This document shows, in pieces, positions 1-9,601 of a DNA stretch of 64,000 nt. The notes beneath the pieces were generated by a model that was not told where the DNA came from, did no database searches, and saw only the letters and a list, made by a program, of their open reading frames with translations. This stretch comes from Thysanoteuthis rhombus (Eukaryota > Mollusca > Cephalopoda > Oegopsida > Thysanoteuthidae): assembly GCA_963457665.1 (NCBI GenBank), contig OY735220.1:34629194-34693193 (forward strand), in the 5' to 3' direction. Both the position numbers and the translations under genes were made by a program. Position 1 is the stretch's first letter. Every line of letters begins with the position of its first letter.

Positions 1-1011
1 CTGCAAGAATTTGAAATAATAGTCGTCGGGATTCAAAGACGAGATGACGTGACTTAATCCCCCCCCCCCCAGCAGGACACTAAAGTCGACAGAGAATGAA
101 AGTGTGGACAATGAACACGTAAGAATGGTTGTTGCTTGCGTTTGCAACAGATAAGTTAAAATTAAATATCAAATATCAGACGCCACGGTCTCTTTTAACA
201 TAAATATTTTAAAATCCAATCCTAAAGAAAGGTCACGACCACCAAATGTTTGGTTATGAATTTTCGTACTAAAAATGATATAAAGAAGATGATAGCAACT
301 GCTCAACAGTCAAAATAAAAAGCAGTCAATACAGAACAGTAATTCAAACCACAGGGGAGACTCTATAGGTGGATTTTACTAACCTAGTATTGTCCTGTTT
401 GAGGTACGTTGAGGTGCACGTTTATGAAACATAGCAGGTTTGGTAAGAAACGAAAGTAAACTCATCTTCTTTTCCCTACGACAGATCGGAGCAACATTTT
501 GTCTAGATATTTCATTTTGTGTGAATAGACTCTTTTGCTCTCCCCGGTGTTGCATCTTTTACTGTACACTTGCTAATAAATTCCGGACCGCATTACCCTT
601 CTTGACTTTTGAGCTTACCGTTTGTTGTTGTTTTTTTCCCTCTGGTCCACAGCCGAATACATACACATGCAAGCAGACATCATTCGGCAGCATTAGTCTC
701 CTGTCTTATCTTCTACCTAGCCTTAGCCACGCCAGTTTCGCGTATGACAATATGTCAGGGTAGTCTTGAGGAGATGACACGCCACAAGATAAGTATTACA
801 TGTTCTATGTAACTAGGAAAAGAGATAAGACCGGTTAACTTCTCGTGCTATGCGAGGGAAAAGACAAAGAATGTCACTCCAACAACATCCGACAAATTAA
901 CCAAAATTTTGAAAAAGAAATCTTTTTCGGAAAGCCTACTGGCTGTAGTAAAAGCCATTAATCGCAGAGCTCTGTATCCATATCATGGTTTTAGGATAAC
1001 TGCTGAAAACA
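1..1011. other. No gene or repeat recognised
   Basis: This AT-rich sequence has a poly-C run at about 60-70. The open frames at 440-763 and 909-1157 have no recognisable domain, and their composition matches the surrounding non-coding DNA. I see nothing supportable as a gene. Confidence 0.5.
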
Positions 1012-1013
1012 AT

Positions 1014-1227
1014 GCCCCCCCCCCATTGGACAACTTCCCCCTGGTTAACTACCCTCCACATATATTACTCTTGACACTCATCCTCCTCTCCCCTGAACAA
1101 TTTACTCATGGATGTAATCATTTAAATGGCCAACTAACTGATTTCCACAAATTTTAACTTTAACTTTACAGTTCGTAAACAATTGTTGGAGGGTGGGGGG
1201 CAATTATCCAGTGGGCAGTTGTCCAAG
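1014..1227. mobile_element. Small foldback-like element
   Basis: The left arm (about 1033-1059) reads TTGGACAACTTCCCCCTGG and runs on to ACCCTCCAC. The right arm (1185-1226) is its imperfect reverse complement, with TTGGACAACTGCCCACTGG when read on the minus strand. The arms enclose about 125 bp without coding. Inverted arms made of a repeated GGACAACTGCCC-type word suggest a foldback or MITE-like element. No target duplication was identified. Confidence 0.45.
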
Positions 1228-1235
1228 AAATATCT

Positions 1236-1645
1236 ATCTCACATGGTGCCAAGTGTCTAGAATTCTCCACATCTGCGAGAGAGTGGTATTTTTTAATGTT
1301 CTTGAGTTGAATTGAAGAAACATCATAGTCTCCTTAGCGCCATTCACGACCCTAAACGTTCAAGATGACTTTTACGACAATTCTGCATGCGATTTGTGTT
1401 TTTATAGCTACCCCAGAAAATTGTTTCAGGCTGACAGGGAAAAGAGCGTCGTTGAGGAGCGCTTCGTGCGTGGGTGGAAGCTTGATAGTCGTGGACGGAA
1501 GAAATCTGAGATCAGGACGAAATTTGGACGGAATTATTTCTACACTGCTTGCTACAATAGCAATATTGTTTTGTTATTGTCACCATTAAGATATATTTGG
1601 AAGAGCATGTTCGGAAACGACAGCACAAAGAGAGAAATGTTTGCA
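1236..1645. other. No feature recognised
   Basis: The overlapping open frames at 1365-1589 and 1394-1648 lie in different phases and neither resembles a known family. The region appears non-coding. Confidence 0.4.
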
Positions 1646-1647
1646 TA

Positions 1648-1698
1648 AATGATCTATCTCTCTATATCTGTACATATCTATCTATCTATCCATCTATC

Positions 1699-1729
<31 letters not shown>

Positions 1730-1742
1730 CTATGTCTGAACA

Positions 1743-1797
<55 letters not shown>

Positions 1798-1830
1798 GTC
1801 TGTACGTATCGATCTATCTATTTATTTAAA
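1648..1830 (+). repeat. (ATCT)n microsatellite
   Basis: A tetranucleotide ATCT array is interrupted around 1733-1743 and 1797-1806 by short variant blocks (ATGTCTGAACAT-like and ATGTCTGTACGT-like). Its IYLS-repeat open frames in all phases are translation of the array, not genes. Confidence 0.95.
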
Positions 1831-2283
1831 TCTACTCGTATTTATAGCAGCGCATACACCCCACCTACACGCACAAATACACACTCAAAATGAATAATCT
1901 TTCCACTGAGCAGTGAACTCCCTTGCTTAGGAACCAGTGCACAAGATCTCAGAATCATCATCTCAATTCAAGAAAGACAAACATGAAAATCTACTCCATC
2001 CAGTTTTATCTGAAATTGAATTCCCCTTGTTGGTTTTTCTTCATCTTCTTTCTGATTGTTGGCTATCTTGACTCTCCACGACTTCTTTTCCCTTGTTGGT
2101 CTCAGCCATTTCCTTTTCGTCTTCGTCTCGCGTTGTTGGAACAGAATTGACGATATCATAAATGGCCCCCAAACTGACCTGGTGTGATTGGAAATTGTGA
2201 GCTTTCGGAAATAAGAGTTTATCGAAATGCCCCGGGCCATGTCACAAATAAACCTCAGTCCGAGATCAGGGGGGTACGTAATC

Positions 2284-2285
<2 letters not shown>

Positions 2286-2363
<78 letters not shown>
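2286..2363 (+). repeat. (GT)n microsatellite
   Basis: A GT dinucleotide array is interrupted once by TA near 2316. It is followed at 2436-2462 by a short (GGAA)n purine run. Confidence 0.95.
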
Positions 2364-2366
<3 letters not shown>

Positions 2367-2711
2367 TGAACGACGTGATCGGGAGAAGTTTGGGGAGGGA
2401 ACATAGAGAAAGAGAAAAAGGGGGACGTTCAAAAGAAAGGAAGGAAGGAAGGAAGGAAGAGAGAATCAAGAAAAAAAAAGGAGGAAAGGAATAGGTCTAG
2501 TCAATCACTTTGTTGAAACTGTCACATGATAAATTTCTTTTGGTTACATATCATGAGTGGGATGATCTATTGGAAAAATAGAAAAAATCGGATGATCACT
2601 AAATAAGTCACTTCTCTTGTCTTTTTCGAGCAGTGATCATTGAAAAAGTTTAAATTAAAAAAATAAATAAATAAAAAACAAACAAGCATGAACGCTGCAG
2701 AGCACAAATCA

Positions 2712-2950
2712 GGGACCGATTTATCATAAACGCACATTCCAAATTAAACCCACTCACCACAAAAAACAATGGGGGATGTGGAGAAAAACGTTTTTTCTAG
2801 ACGTAATAAGAAGTATTTATTGAAATTTTCAGCCCATGAGCTTCATCGGTGTGGCCTGTACGCATACATAGCCTGCCTGCCAGCCAGTCAGCCAGACCAA
2901 CTTGAAAACTGAAGGAAGCTATGTTGGCAGTTTTGGTTGACGGTTTCTAA
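2712..2950 (-). repeat. Dispersed repeat A, copy 1 (partial)
   Basis: On the minus strand this reads AACCGTCAACCAAAACTGCC, then the TTCAGTTTTCAAGTTGGTCTGG block, a CTGGCTGGCAGGCAGG stretch, the AGTGGGTTTAATTT block and TTTATGATAAATCGGTCCCT. These blocks occur in the same order in the copies at 21.0 and 28.05 kb. No ORF is present. Confidence 0.7.
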
Positions 2951-2952
2951 TG

Positions 2953-3140
2953 ACAAAACGAAAGAAAGAAAGAGAAGAGCGGGTAAAGTAGGAAAAGAAA
3001 AAGACGGAGACAAACAAAAAGAAGGGAAGAAATAACAAAACGAAGTGTGAGGGGGGTGAAGGAGAACACAAAGAAGGAAAAGAAGATCAAGGATGATGAA
3101 GAAGAAGGAAAAGAGAAAGAAAGAAAGAAAAAACCAGAAA
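2953..3140 (+). repeat. Polypurine low-complexity tract
   Basis: This is a GAAA/AAGG-rich purine run on the plus strand. Lys/Glu-rich plus frames and Phe/Ser-rich minus frames here are composition artefacts. Confidence 0.8.
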
Positions 3141-3518
3141 TAAAATGGAAAAAAAAAATGAAAAACGTTCTCGTTCTGTTCGTATTAATGATAAAATGTC
3201 CGGCTTCGTGCACAAGGAGGATACAATAATAACCGTTGAAATCGTTGTCTTCGTGGAGAAGGTCAGAGAAAGTCTCCGACTGACAATACTTGAGTTGGAT
3301 TCGAAAATAGAGGAATGGATTCGTAATGGCGTGGATGGAGATCCCACGGGATCCATTCGATTAAATCCTTTTCTTTCTTTGCACAAGTTGTATGGCAAAC
3401 GAAGTTGAAATGATATTATACCCCGAGGAATAACTTCAGATATAAGCAATTTTCCTCTCAATGTCTATCTATTCAAAGATAATAACCCCCACGTATGTAT
3501 GTATGTATTATTGGCAGT

Positions 3519-3560
3519 AGAATACCCGGCATTGCCCGGGGAATAAATAACTGTAAATAT
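3519..3560 (+). repeat. CCCGGCATTGCCCGGG terminal motif of a dispersed repeat
   Basis: The sequence AGAATACCCGGCATTGCCCG is followed by GGGAATAAATAA. A related block in inverse orientation (GACAACGCCGGGTACCCTAG) is at 60345-60378. I infer these are ends of an old interspersed repeat; the body of the element is not delimited. Confidence 0.45.
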
Positions 3561-3909
3561 AACAGCACACGGAAATGCGTTCTTGAATATATTTCTTCTT
3601 ACACAACAGAACAAATAAAAAGGGATTATTCACGGTATTTACACATGAAAAGGTAGTAGATTCTAAGAGAATATTCTGATTCACAAAATGATATAAATGA
3701 TGTGGTCCCTTAGTTTGTCAAGGCATCTGAGTACACTATATTAATTATTCTCCCATTGGGTCCCAGTATAAAAGGGTGTTTTCAGAATTTTTGTCTGAAA
3801 ACATATTTCAGAGTTTCACAACGTTTTACTGACAAACAGAAACAAAATCAATTTTTTAGTTCTTAAATTTTTTTTCGATTGGCTGAAAAAAGCTATTTCC
3901 TACTAATAT

Positions 3910-3945
3910 TGACCTTTGGTGACCTCCATTGACCTTGAAGGTCTG
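3910..3945 (+). promoter_or_regulatory. DR4-type cluster of nuclear-receptor half-sites
   Basis: TGACCT occurs at 3910, 3920 and 3930 with an exact 10-bp period, that is three direct half-sites each separated by 4 bp. The inverted AAGGTC follows immediately (3938-3943). TGACCT/AGGTCA is the canonical nuclear-receptor half-site, and spacing of four is the thyroid/LXR-type arrangement. Function is inference, and the cluster may simply belong to an old repeat. Confidence 0.4.
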
Positions 3946-5009
3946 CATCACTCAACATCTTTTTCTGCCCAAGTCGACCTTGCGTACAAATTTACCTCGC
4001 AAAATGTAACTGCTTCGTTGCAGTGTGGCTGAAAATTTTTAATAATCCAAATATGACTTCTGTTGATCTCCAGATTAACACCAACTATCTTACCTTTTTC
4101 TGTCCCAAGTTACCCCCGCCAGAAAAAGACAAAACACTGATAGATTGATAGAAAGATAGATAGACTGATGGATAGATAAGTAAATAGGCTGGTAGTCATT
4201 ATTTTTAATACTGGTGTACAAAACTAACGAGCCTGGAGCCATCAAATTTCGGTCAAACAGGCTTACAACGCTTATGCAGGATATCACCAAAACAAAGATC
4301 TTATTCAAGTATAAAATACAATGGAATTTCTGTTGACATATACAAAATATGAATACTTAAAACGTTCCAATTTATATCCAACCATTTTTAAAAAAATGAA
4401 GTTTGAGTGATAAGAGATTAAAATGAATGCTAATGACAGAACGTGATAATGATTTTTTTAACAGAAATTGACATACGAAGCAAACTATCGTAAGTTTTGT
4501 CAAATGACAGAATAAAAGCAGTAATATTTGCAGACATAATAACCATTACCAGTGATTAATTCAGCAAAAAATTCATTATTTCCTCATGGCTGATAGATTC
4601 ACAAGCAATTGATTTTGCCTCCTGGAGTTCATTCTTGGACGAAAATTGCTTGCTACCCGCATAAAATTGCCTTTTGACGATTGTCCTAACACAGTACAGG
4701 AAAGAAATTCGGAAAATCAGCAAAGATATCACTATGTGTTATTCAAAGAACAAGCTATTTACTTACGTAGATGTAATAAATGACACCTAAGAAGAAAAAA
4801 AAAATCATGAGATTAAAAAAAAAAGGCCTGTTATGAAAATTTCCACCTGCGGAATGTGTTAATGTAATTGTAAAATTTTTAAATAAATAGCACTGTATAA
4901 GAACATATAGCACAAGATAGACGAAAAAAAATTATGCAGTCGCGAAATTAAACAATCTTTTTTCGTTCGTATTTGGGTACATACAACTAAAAATAATGCA
5001 ACTGCATTC

Positions 5010-5015
<6 letters not shown>
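3946..5015. other. AT-rich sequence without recognised features
   Basis: A short degenerate GATA run lies at about 4140-4185. Otherwise the sequence is AT-rich with small homopolymers. I see no ORF with family resemblance. Confidence 0.5.
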
Positions 5016-5105
<90 letters not shown>

Positions 5106-5106
5106 G

Positions 5107-5168
<62 letters not shown>

Positions 5169-5219
5169 CATATATATATATATGTATATATGTAATATCC
5201 AATTATATATACACACACG

Positions 5220-5269
<50 letters not shown>

Positions 5270-5274
5270 CCAAT

Positions 5275-5297
<23 letters not shown>
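5016..5297. repeat. Compound (TA)n / (CA)n microsatellite
   Basis: Long TA runs with ACATA, GTGTGTG and TATTCAT interruptions end in a (CA)n run at 5276-5297. A short duplicated spacer (AATATCCAAT) occurs at about 5193 and 5266. Confidence 0.95.
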
Positions 5298-5305
<8 letters not shown>

Positions 5306-5309
<4 letters not shown>

Positions 5310-5545
5310 TCTTACATTCAGCAGGAGGCCTCTAGTAGCCCTGACAACAAAACTTACCCACAATGCATAGCCCCTGGCAGTGGACTCTGGTTCCACATGG
5401 TACATTTTAATTCACACTCACACAACACACACCACTGATGATGGGAAGAATCCCGAAACATGTATGGACTATTGACATATAAGGATTAATAAACCTTACC
5501 ACCAAAAACTTCACTCCCGAGTCTGTCTCACTCTGTAAAGTACAC

Positions 5546-5546
<1 letters not shown>
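5306..5546 (+). mobile_element. Hammerhead-bearing dispersed repeat, copy 1
   Basis: About 240 bp between two (TA)n tracts is nearly identical to the reverse complement of 56101-56342. It starts ATTCTTACATTCAGCAGGAG and ends AAAGTACACATTA. It carries a hammerhead-ribozyme-like core at 5432-5467. Penelope-like retroelements and retrozymes are known to carry hammerheads in their terminal repeats, so this may be a fragment of such an element. No protein coding was found in it. Confidence 0.6.
5432..5467 (+). ncRNA. Hammerhead-ribozyme-like core
   Basis: The order is CCA (5432-5434), CTGATGA (5435-5441), one extra T, GGGA-AGAA-TCCC hairpin (5443-5454), GAAA (5455-5458), then the palindrome ACATGT (5458-5463), A and TGG (5465-5467). 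CTGATGA and GAAA are the two conserved hammerhead boxes, and GGGA/TCCC would be helix II. The palindrome could form helix III between two copies, giving a GTA cleavage triplet, and TGG pairs with CCA as a short helix I. The extra T before helix II and the weak helix I depart from the consensus, so activity is unproven. Confidence 0.45.

Positions 5547-5622
<76 letters not shown>
5547..5622. repeat. (TA)n microsatellite
   Basis: A perfect or near-perfect TA run of about 37 units directly abuts the right end of the hammerhead repeat. Confidence 0.95.
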
Positions 5623-5628
<6 letters not shown>

Positions 5629-5649
5629 AAACTATTTGAAATGGCCTAC

Positions 5650-5700
5650 CGTTATTACACAGAGAATGAGTCACTTGGCCTAGACAACGCAAATAGATGA
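5650..5700 (-). repeat. SINE-3 tail fragment
   Basis: The block CGTTATTACACAGAGAATGA followed by GTCACTTGGCCTAGACAACG matches the reverse complement of the tail of the SINE at 55785-55950 (TTATGCTGTCTAGGGAAAGT to GTGTAATAAC). The tRNA-like head is absent. Confidence 0.5.
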
Positions 5701-5999
5701 AAGGGAGGTCATTTTTAATAATCAAGTAATATCATGCATTCATATCATCTTCTTTTATAGGCACATTTAGTTAGGGTTACATAAAACAACTATACTGCAC
5801 AATTACCCTTCATTTATCATAAGGTTCCAACTTTTGCAGCCTCTTGTACTAGGTGAGAAAGCCTGAACCAGGATGGGGACAAATGCCTTGTGTGACATCC
5901 CCCCTCGTCACACCTAGCCGACGCCCATGCATGTGTGTGTGTGTGTGTGCGTGGCAATTGCGTAAGTGATATTCACTTCCATTACTGTTCTCCCCAATC
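5701..5999. other. Unrecognised sequence with short (GT)n
   Basis: A (GT)n run lies at 5932-5950. The words AAGGTTCCAACTTT (5821) and CCTAAGGTTCCAACTTT (29441) are shared with the region near 29.45 kb, which hints at another old repeat. Confidence 0.35.
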
Positions 6000-6300
6000 C
6001 ATGGATCAAGCTCATGACGTCTGCAATGTCAATTTCCACCTTTGAATTTGATCGCGACTCAAGAGGAAGTTCTCGGACTTGATTCCTGCTTCTTCCGGTC
6101 TTTCCGTTCTCTCACCCCACCCAGCCCCTCTTCATCCCAAGCAAATGTAAAGTTTTGTTTTTCCTTTCGCCATAATGGCGTGATTAGACGCCCACGTCTC
6201 GCCTTTTCTTACTTATCCTATCAATCACCCAGAAAGAGCCAGTGACGTCACGCGGCGAACCGCAAAGTTTCATACAAGCATTTGCGGAATTCTGAAAATC
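6000..6300. promoter_or_regulatory. GC-richer segment with an exact CRE
   Basis: This is less AT-rich than its surroundings. It contains CTTCCGG (ETS-like), CCATAATGGC, CCACGTCTCGCC and the palindrome TGACGTCA at 6243-6250 followed by CGCGG. Such a combination is promoter-like, but no exon or transcript start is visible. The short frame at 6042-6245 is not recognised. Confidence 0.3.
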
Positions 6301-6554
6301 TTAAAATGATGCCAAAAAAACAGACATTTTGAAGGGATTCGTTTTTTTCTCTCTTTCAAAATTCTGTTTCTTTTTCAGTCTGTATTCTTTCTCTTCCTTG
6401 TTAGTAAATTTCATGTTTTTTTCTGAAGGGTTCGTCGTGTTCGAAAAACAACACCTGCGCTGTGAAACAATTTCGTTCGGATAGGTTGTCAGGGTTTCAA
6501 TGTCGGATGTTCAGGAGAAAATCAACAAGATGAACTGACAAGGAAGACGCAGTA

Positions 6555-6602
<48 letters not shown>

Positions 6603-6603
6603 A
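6555..6603 (+). repeat. (GAT)n microsatellite
   Basis: About 15 GAT/ATG units. This is the same unit that tails the LINE fragments in this window, but no LINE coding is recognisable immediately next to it. Confidence 0.9.
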
Positions 6604-6864
6604 TTGAATAAGGGTAGGAGGAGAAGGTGGGAAGTACAAGGAGGGAGAGGAGGATTAAAAACGAAAAGTTTGAAGACGGGAAGAAAAATTAAGGGGGAAA
6701 TATTTGTATGAATGAACGATGTGAATAGAAAAACAAGAAGAAGCAGACTCTTTTGAAAACCTGCGACGTTGTTTATATAATTTTTGACAGTATTTGGCCA
6801 CATTTGGCTACATTTGGCCACATTTGTTTTCGTTATCAAAATATTAATAATATCAAAAAATATT

Positions 6865-7445
6865 TGGAAGGGAAAAAAAGGGAAAAAATAAGAATGAAAA
6901 AGAGGAAGAAAAAAGAAAGGAAGGAAGGAAGGAAGAATGGAAGGAATGAAGAATGGAACGAAGAAAGAAAGAAGGATTAAAAAGGTAGAAAGGAAGAAAG
7001 AAAGAATAGAGGAAAGAAAGGGAGGAAGGAAGGAAAGAAGGATGAAAAAGGAAGAGAGTGAATGGGAGAAAGATAGTAGGGAGAAAGGAAGGGAAGAAGG
7101 AAGGAAGGAAGAAAGAAAGAAAGAAAGAAAGAAACGAAGGGAGAAAGGACGAAAAGAAGAATAGAAAAAGAAAAAAAGAAAGGAAAAAAGAAAGAAAGAA
7201 TGTAAGAAAGGGAGGGAGGAAGAAAAGAAGGATAAAAAATGAAGATAGAAAGGAGGGAAGAAAGGAAAGAAGGAAGAAAGAAAGAAAGAAAGAAAGGGAG
7301 GAGGGGCGAAAAGAAGGATAGAAAAAGGAAGAAAGAAAGAAAGAAAGGGAGTGAGGAATAAAAGAAAGATGAAAAGAGAAGAGAGAAAGAATGGGAGAAA
7401 GAAAGTAGGAAGAAAGGAAGAAAAGAAGAAAGAAAGAAAAAGGAA
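6865..7445 (+). repeat. Polypurine (GAAA/GGAA) tract
   Basis: About 580 bp of almost pure purine strand built from GAAA, GGAA and AAGG units. The 344-residue Phe/Ser/Leu-rich minus frame (6522-7556) and the Lys/Glu/Arg-rich plus frames arise only from strand composition. The tract could adopt triplex (H-DNA) structure. Confidence 0.9.
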
Positions 7446-8059
7446 ATGTGTGGTGATATACACCCATTGATCGACTAGTATTATATGCTTGCTTACTGAC
7501 GGGACCAATTCTTTTCGAATTGGCCAGAGCTCCTTGCCACGTGATAATAAATGCATTCAATGTTAATAGCTACATCAGTAAGAGTAATGATTCAATTGAA
7601 ATACTCTTGATCATATGAACTTAATTATTATGGATCTTGCTGAAACTGGATAAGTTCCCGTCTTTACTGACTTATATTACCACCAAGATAACTTTTTATT
7701 TCTCATGCAACTATAACTACAATCGAAGAAATATGCGTGTGTGTGCGCACGCACACAAACCGCAAAACCTCGACAACTCACCATTGTTCAAAAATTGACA
7801 TTTGCCAGATAAACTACAAATACTAGATGTATTAGTCTGCACACGATTCAATGCAGAGTTAAGTTTGAAGTTTTTAGGATCAGCGGATTTCAAATAATCA
7901 AATGAAAATTGATAAAAAAAACTTAAGAGATAATAGATATTTCTTCATAGTTTCTATCATTATTTACCTTCACTTCCACACTTAAAAAACTATCTAAAAG
8001 TAGATATAAAACATCTTGATTTGGAACTGTAGAAAGAGGTAACCAAAAGAACCCAAAGC
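7446..8059. other. No feature recognised
   Basis: Non-repetitive AT-rich sequence with a short alternating GT/GC patch near 7735-7755. No supportable gene. Confidence 0.45.
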
Positions 8060-8176
8060 CGTAGTTTCGTAAGACGACGGGGAATTATTTTACATGACAA
8101 TCATGGCAGGCTGTTCCACGAACAATTAATTCCGCCCTCTGTCAAACAAACACCTTTGGAACGTGCATTGTCCTAG
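8060..8176 (+). repeat. Dispersed repeat E, copy 1
   Basis: It shares GTAGTTTYGTA, GGAATTATTTT, TCATGRCAGRCT, CCCTSTSTC and CACCTTTGGAACG, in order, with 24135-24248. The copies are old and have diverged, including short indels. Confidence 0.5.
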
Positions 8177-8404
8177 TCCTTTGAATGGGTTGAGTAACTC
8201 AGTTTACCGGTTGATCAGTTAGAAAATATGGGGAGAGGGCAAGAATAGCAATTTTTTGCAATGGTTAGGGACTTTCTGTAAATCAAATTTGAATTTGTGG
8301 ATGGAATTAAACATAGCTTTTCTCTTTTGTGGTTGGTTGGTTGGTTTGTTCAACGGCATATCAACACTTGATGGGTTATTCAATGCCTAAATCAATGATA
8401 AAAT

Positions 8405-8705
8405 TGATCAGTTTTTTTTTTTTGTAAAAATTAGGAATACGGCTTTTCTTTTTTACAAAAATTGAGAGTATAGTTTTTCTTTTTTAACAAAAATTAGGAA
8501 TATACTTTTTTTCACGAAAATTGGGAGCATACTTTTTCTTTTTTACAAAAATTGGTAATATAGTTTTTATTTTTTTTACACAAATTGGGAATATAGAAAA
8601 ATTGAGAACACAGCTTTTCTTTTCTACAAAAATTAGGAATATAGTTTTTTTTCACAAAATTGGGAGTATAGTTTTTCTTTTTTAAAAAAAATTGGGAATA
8701 TAGTG
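8405..8705 (+). repeat. Minisatellite with a unit of about 36 bp
   Basis: About eight imperfect units follow the pattern TTTTTCTTTTTTACAAAAAT then TRGGAATATAG. On the minus strand the repeat translates into KKNYIPNFCKKEK-type blocks. This explains the 108-residue frame at 8512-8838, which is not regarded as a gene. Confidence 0.85.
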
Positions 8706-8876
8706 TTGGGCTGTGGGAATTGAAAACGGTTTGTTCGAGATCCTTTCCTTTGACCTGTCTGACTTGGTTGGACCTGTTAGGAATTGAACTTCCGCCAGCG
8801 TAGCCTTCAAGGTCATTGGAACATGCAAGGCTCTCCACGACACCAAGGTACTTATTCTCAGAGTCGTCTTCTTTTG
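8706..8876. other. Unassigned segment between minisatellite and SINE-1
   Basis: Less AT-rich than the flanks. Its minus strand is open into the minisatellite, and the non-repetitive part of that frame (about 8710-8838) is protein-like in composition but unrecognised. Confidence 0.3.
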
Positions 8877-9175
8877 TGTCCGCTCTGAGAGTGTAATGCT
8901 TAGCAAGTCTGTCTTACGTGCAGAAGATCTCAGTATGAGTGGATGGAGAACCATTCATTAGGACGAATGTCCCCGTGCACTCAGCAGTAATTGACTACAT
9001 TCTGAGCTGTATAATTAGGTGACTTGTAAGAATGAAACCCTGGTCTCGCTCAGATTCGAAACTTGTAAAGTTCAATAAGCTGACACATATAAAGAAAACT
9101 AGGACTTTGACCGACCGTATATACTCTACCGGAAGTTGTCCTTTCAGAGACGGACGCTTTACTTCCCTCTTTTGT
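8877..9175 (+). mobile_element. SINE-1, copy 1 (tRNA-derived, diverged)
   Basis: It begins GTCCGCTCTGAGAGTGTAAT and retains a degraded tRNA-like head (GTGCAGAAGATCTC around the anticodon arm). It then shares with copy 2 the blocks CATTCATTAGGA, CTCAGCAGTAATTG, TCTGAGCTGT and, near the 3' end, AATAAGCTGACACATA and GGAAGTTGTC. Confidence 0.55.
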
Positions 9176-9601
9176 GACATCGTATTTGAACGCGTTACAT
9201 ATTCCTCCTTTAAAGTCACTGCAAAATGATTTCTTTTGCTATAAAATTCGGAATTCTTTCATCAAAGTATGATATAATCATAGATAAACCAAAAATCCTT
9301 TGATAGAATCAGAATGACAAATTATCCGGATGTATATAAAACTAAAGAATTTGAAATATTTGGCCTTACTCTCCGGTCAAGGAGCAGTTACTGATACATA
9401 GGTTGAACAAATCACTTCTCTGTTCAGTTGTGCGAAAACTGAAAGTGCAGAGAATATGATTCTCTAAACACATTAATATTTGGAGGTACGCATCGATTTT
9501 TTGCTTTTACAAAACATCTAAGTTCTTCTATGCGTTTTCATTCAAATTCTGGAATAAAATAGGTCTAGCTAGTCCCTCAATGAGGCGGCTCAATTGACAC
9601 A

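Noticed and set aside
1597-1893. SIYLSIYLS-repeat frames over ATCT arrays (also at 16.0-16.5 and 57.9 kb)
   Set aside because: Translation of a tetranucleotide microsatellite.
3145-3408. 87-residue plus frame overlapping a 124-residue minus frame
   Set aside because: Both strands are open because of the purine-rich start. No family resemblance and no conserved partner in the window.
5013-5273. Ile/Tyr-repeat open frames over TA arrays (also at 26.6, 42.1, 52.7, 53.1, 57.0, 59.3 kb)
   Set aside because: Translation of (TA)n gives IYIYIY in any phase; not genes.
6522-7556. 344-residue minus-strand open frame rich in Phe/Ser/Leu, the longest ORF in the window
   Set aside because: It is the translation of a polypurine tract. 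Overlapping frames in other phases are equally open, and there is no domain or biased codon periodicity beyond strand composition.
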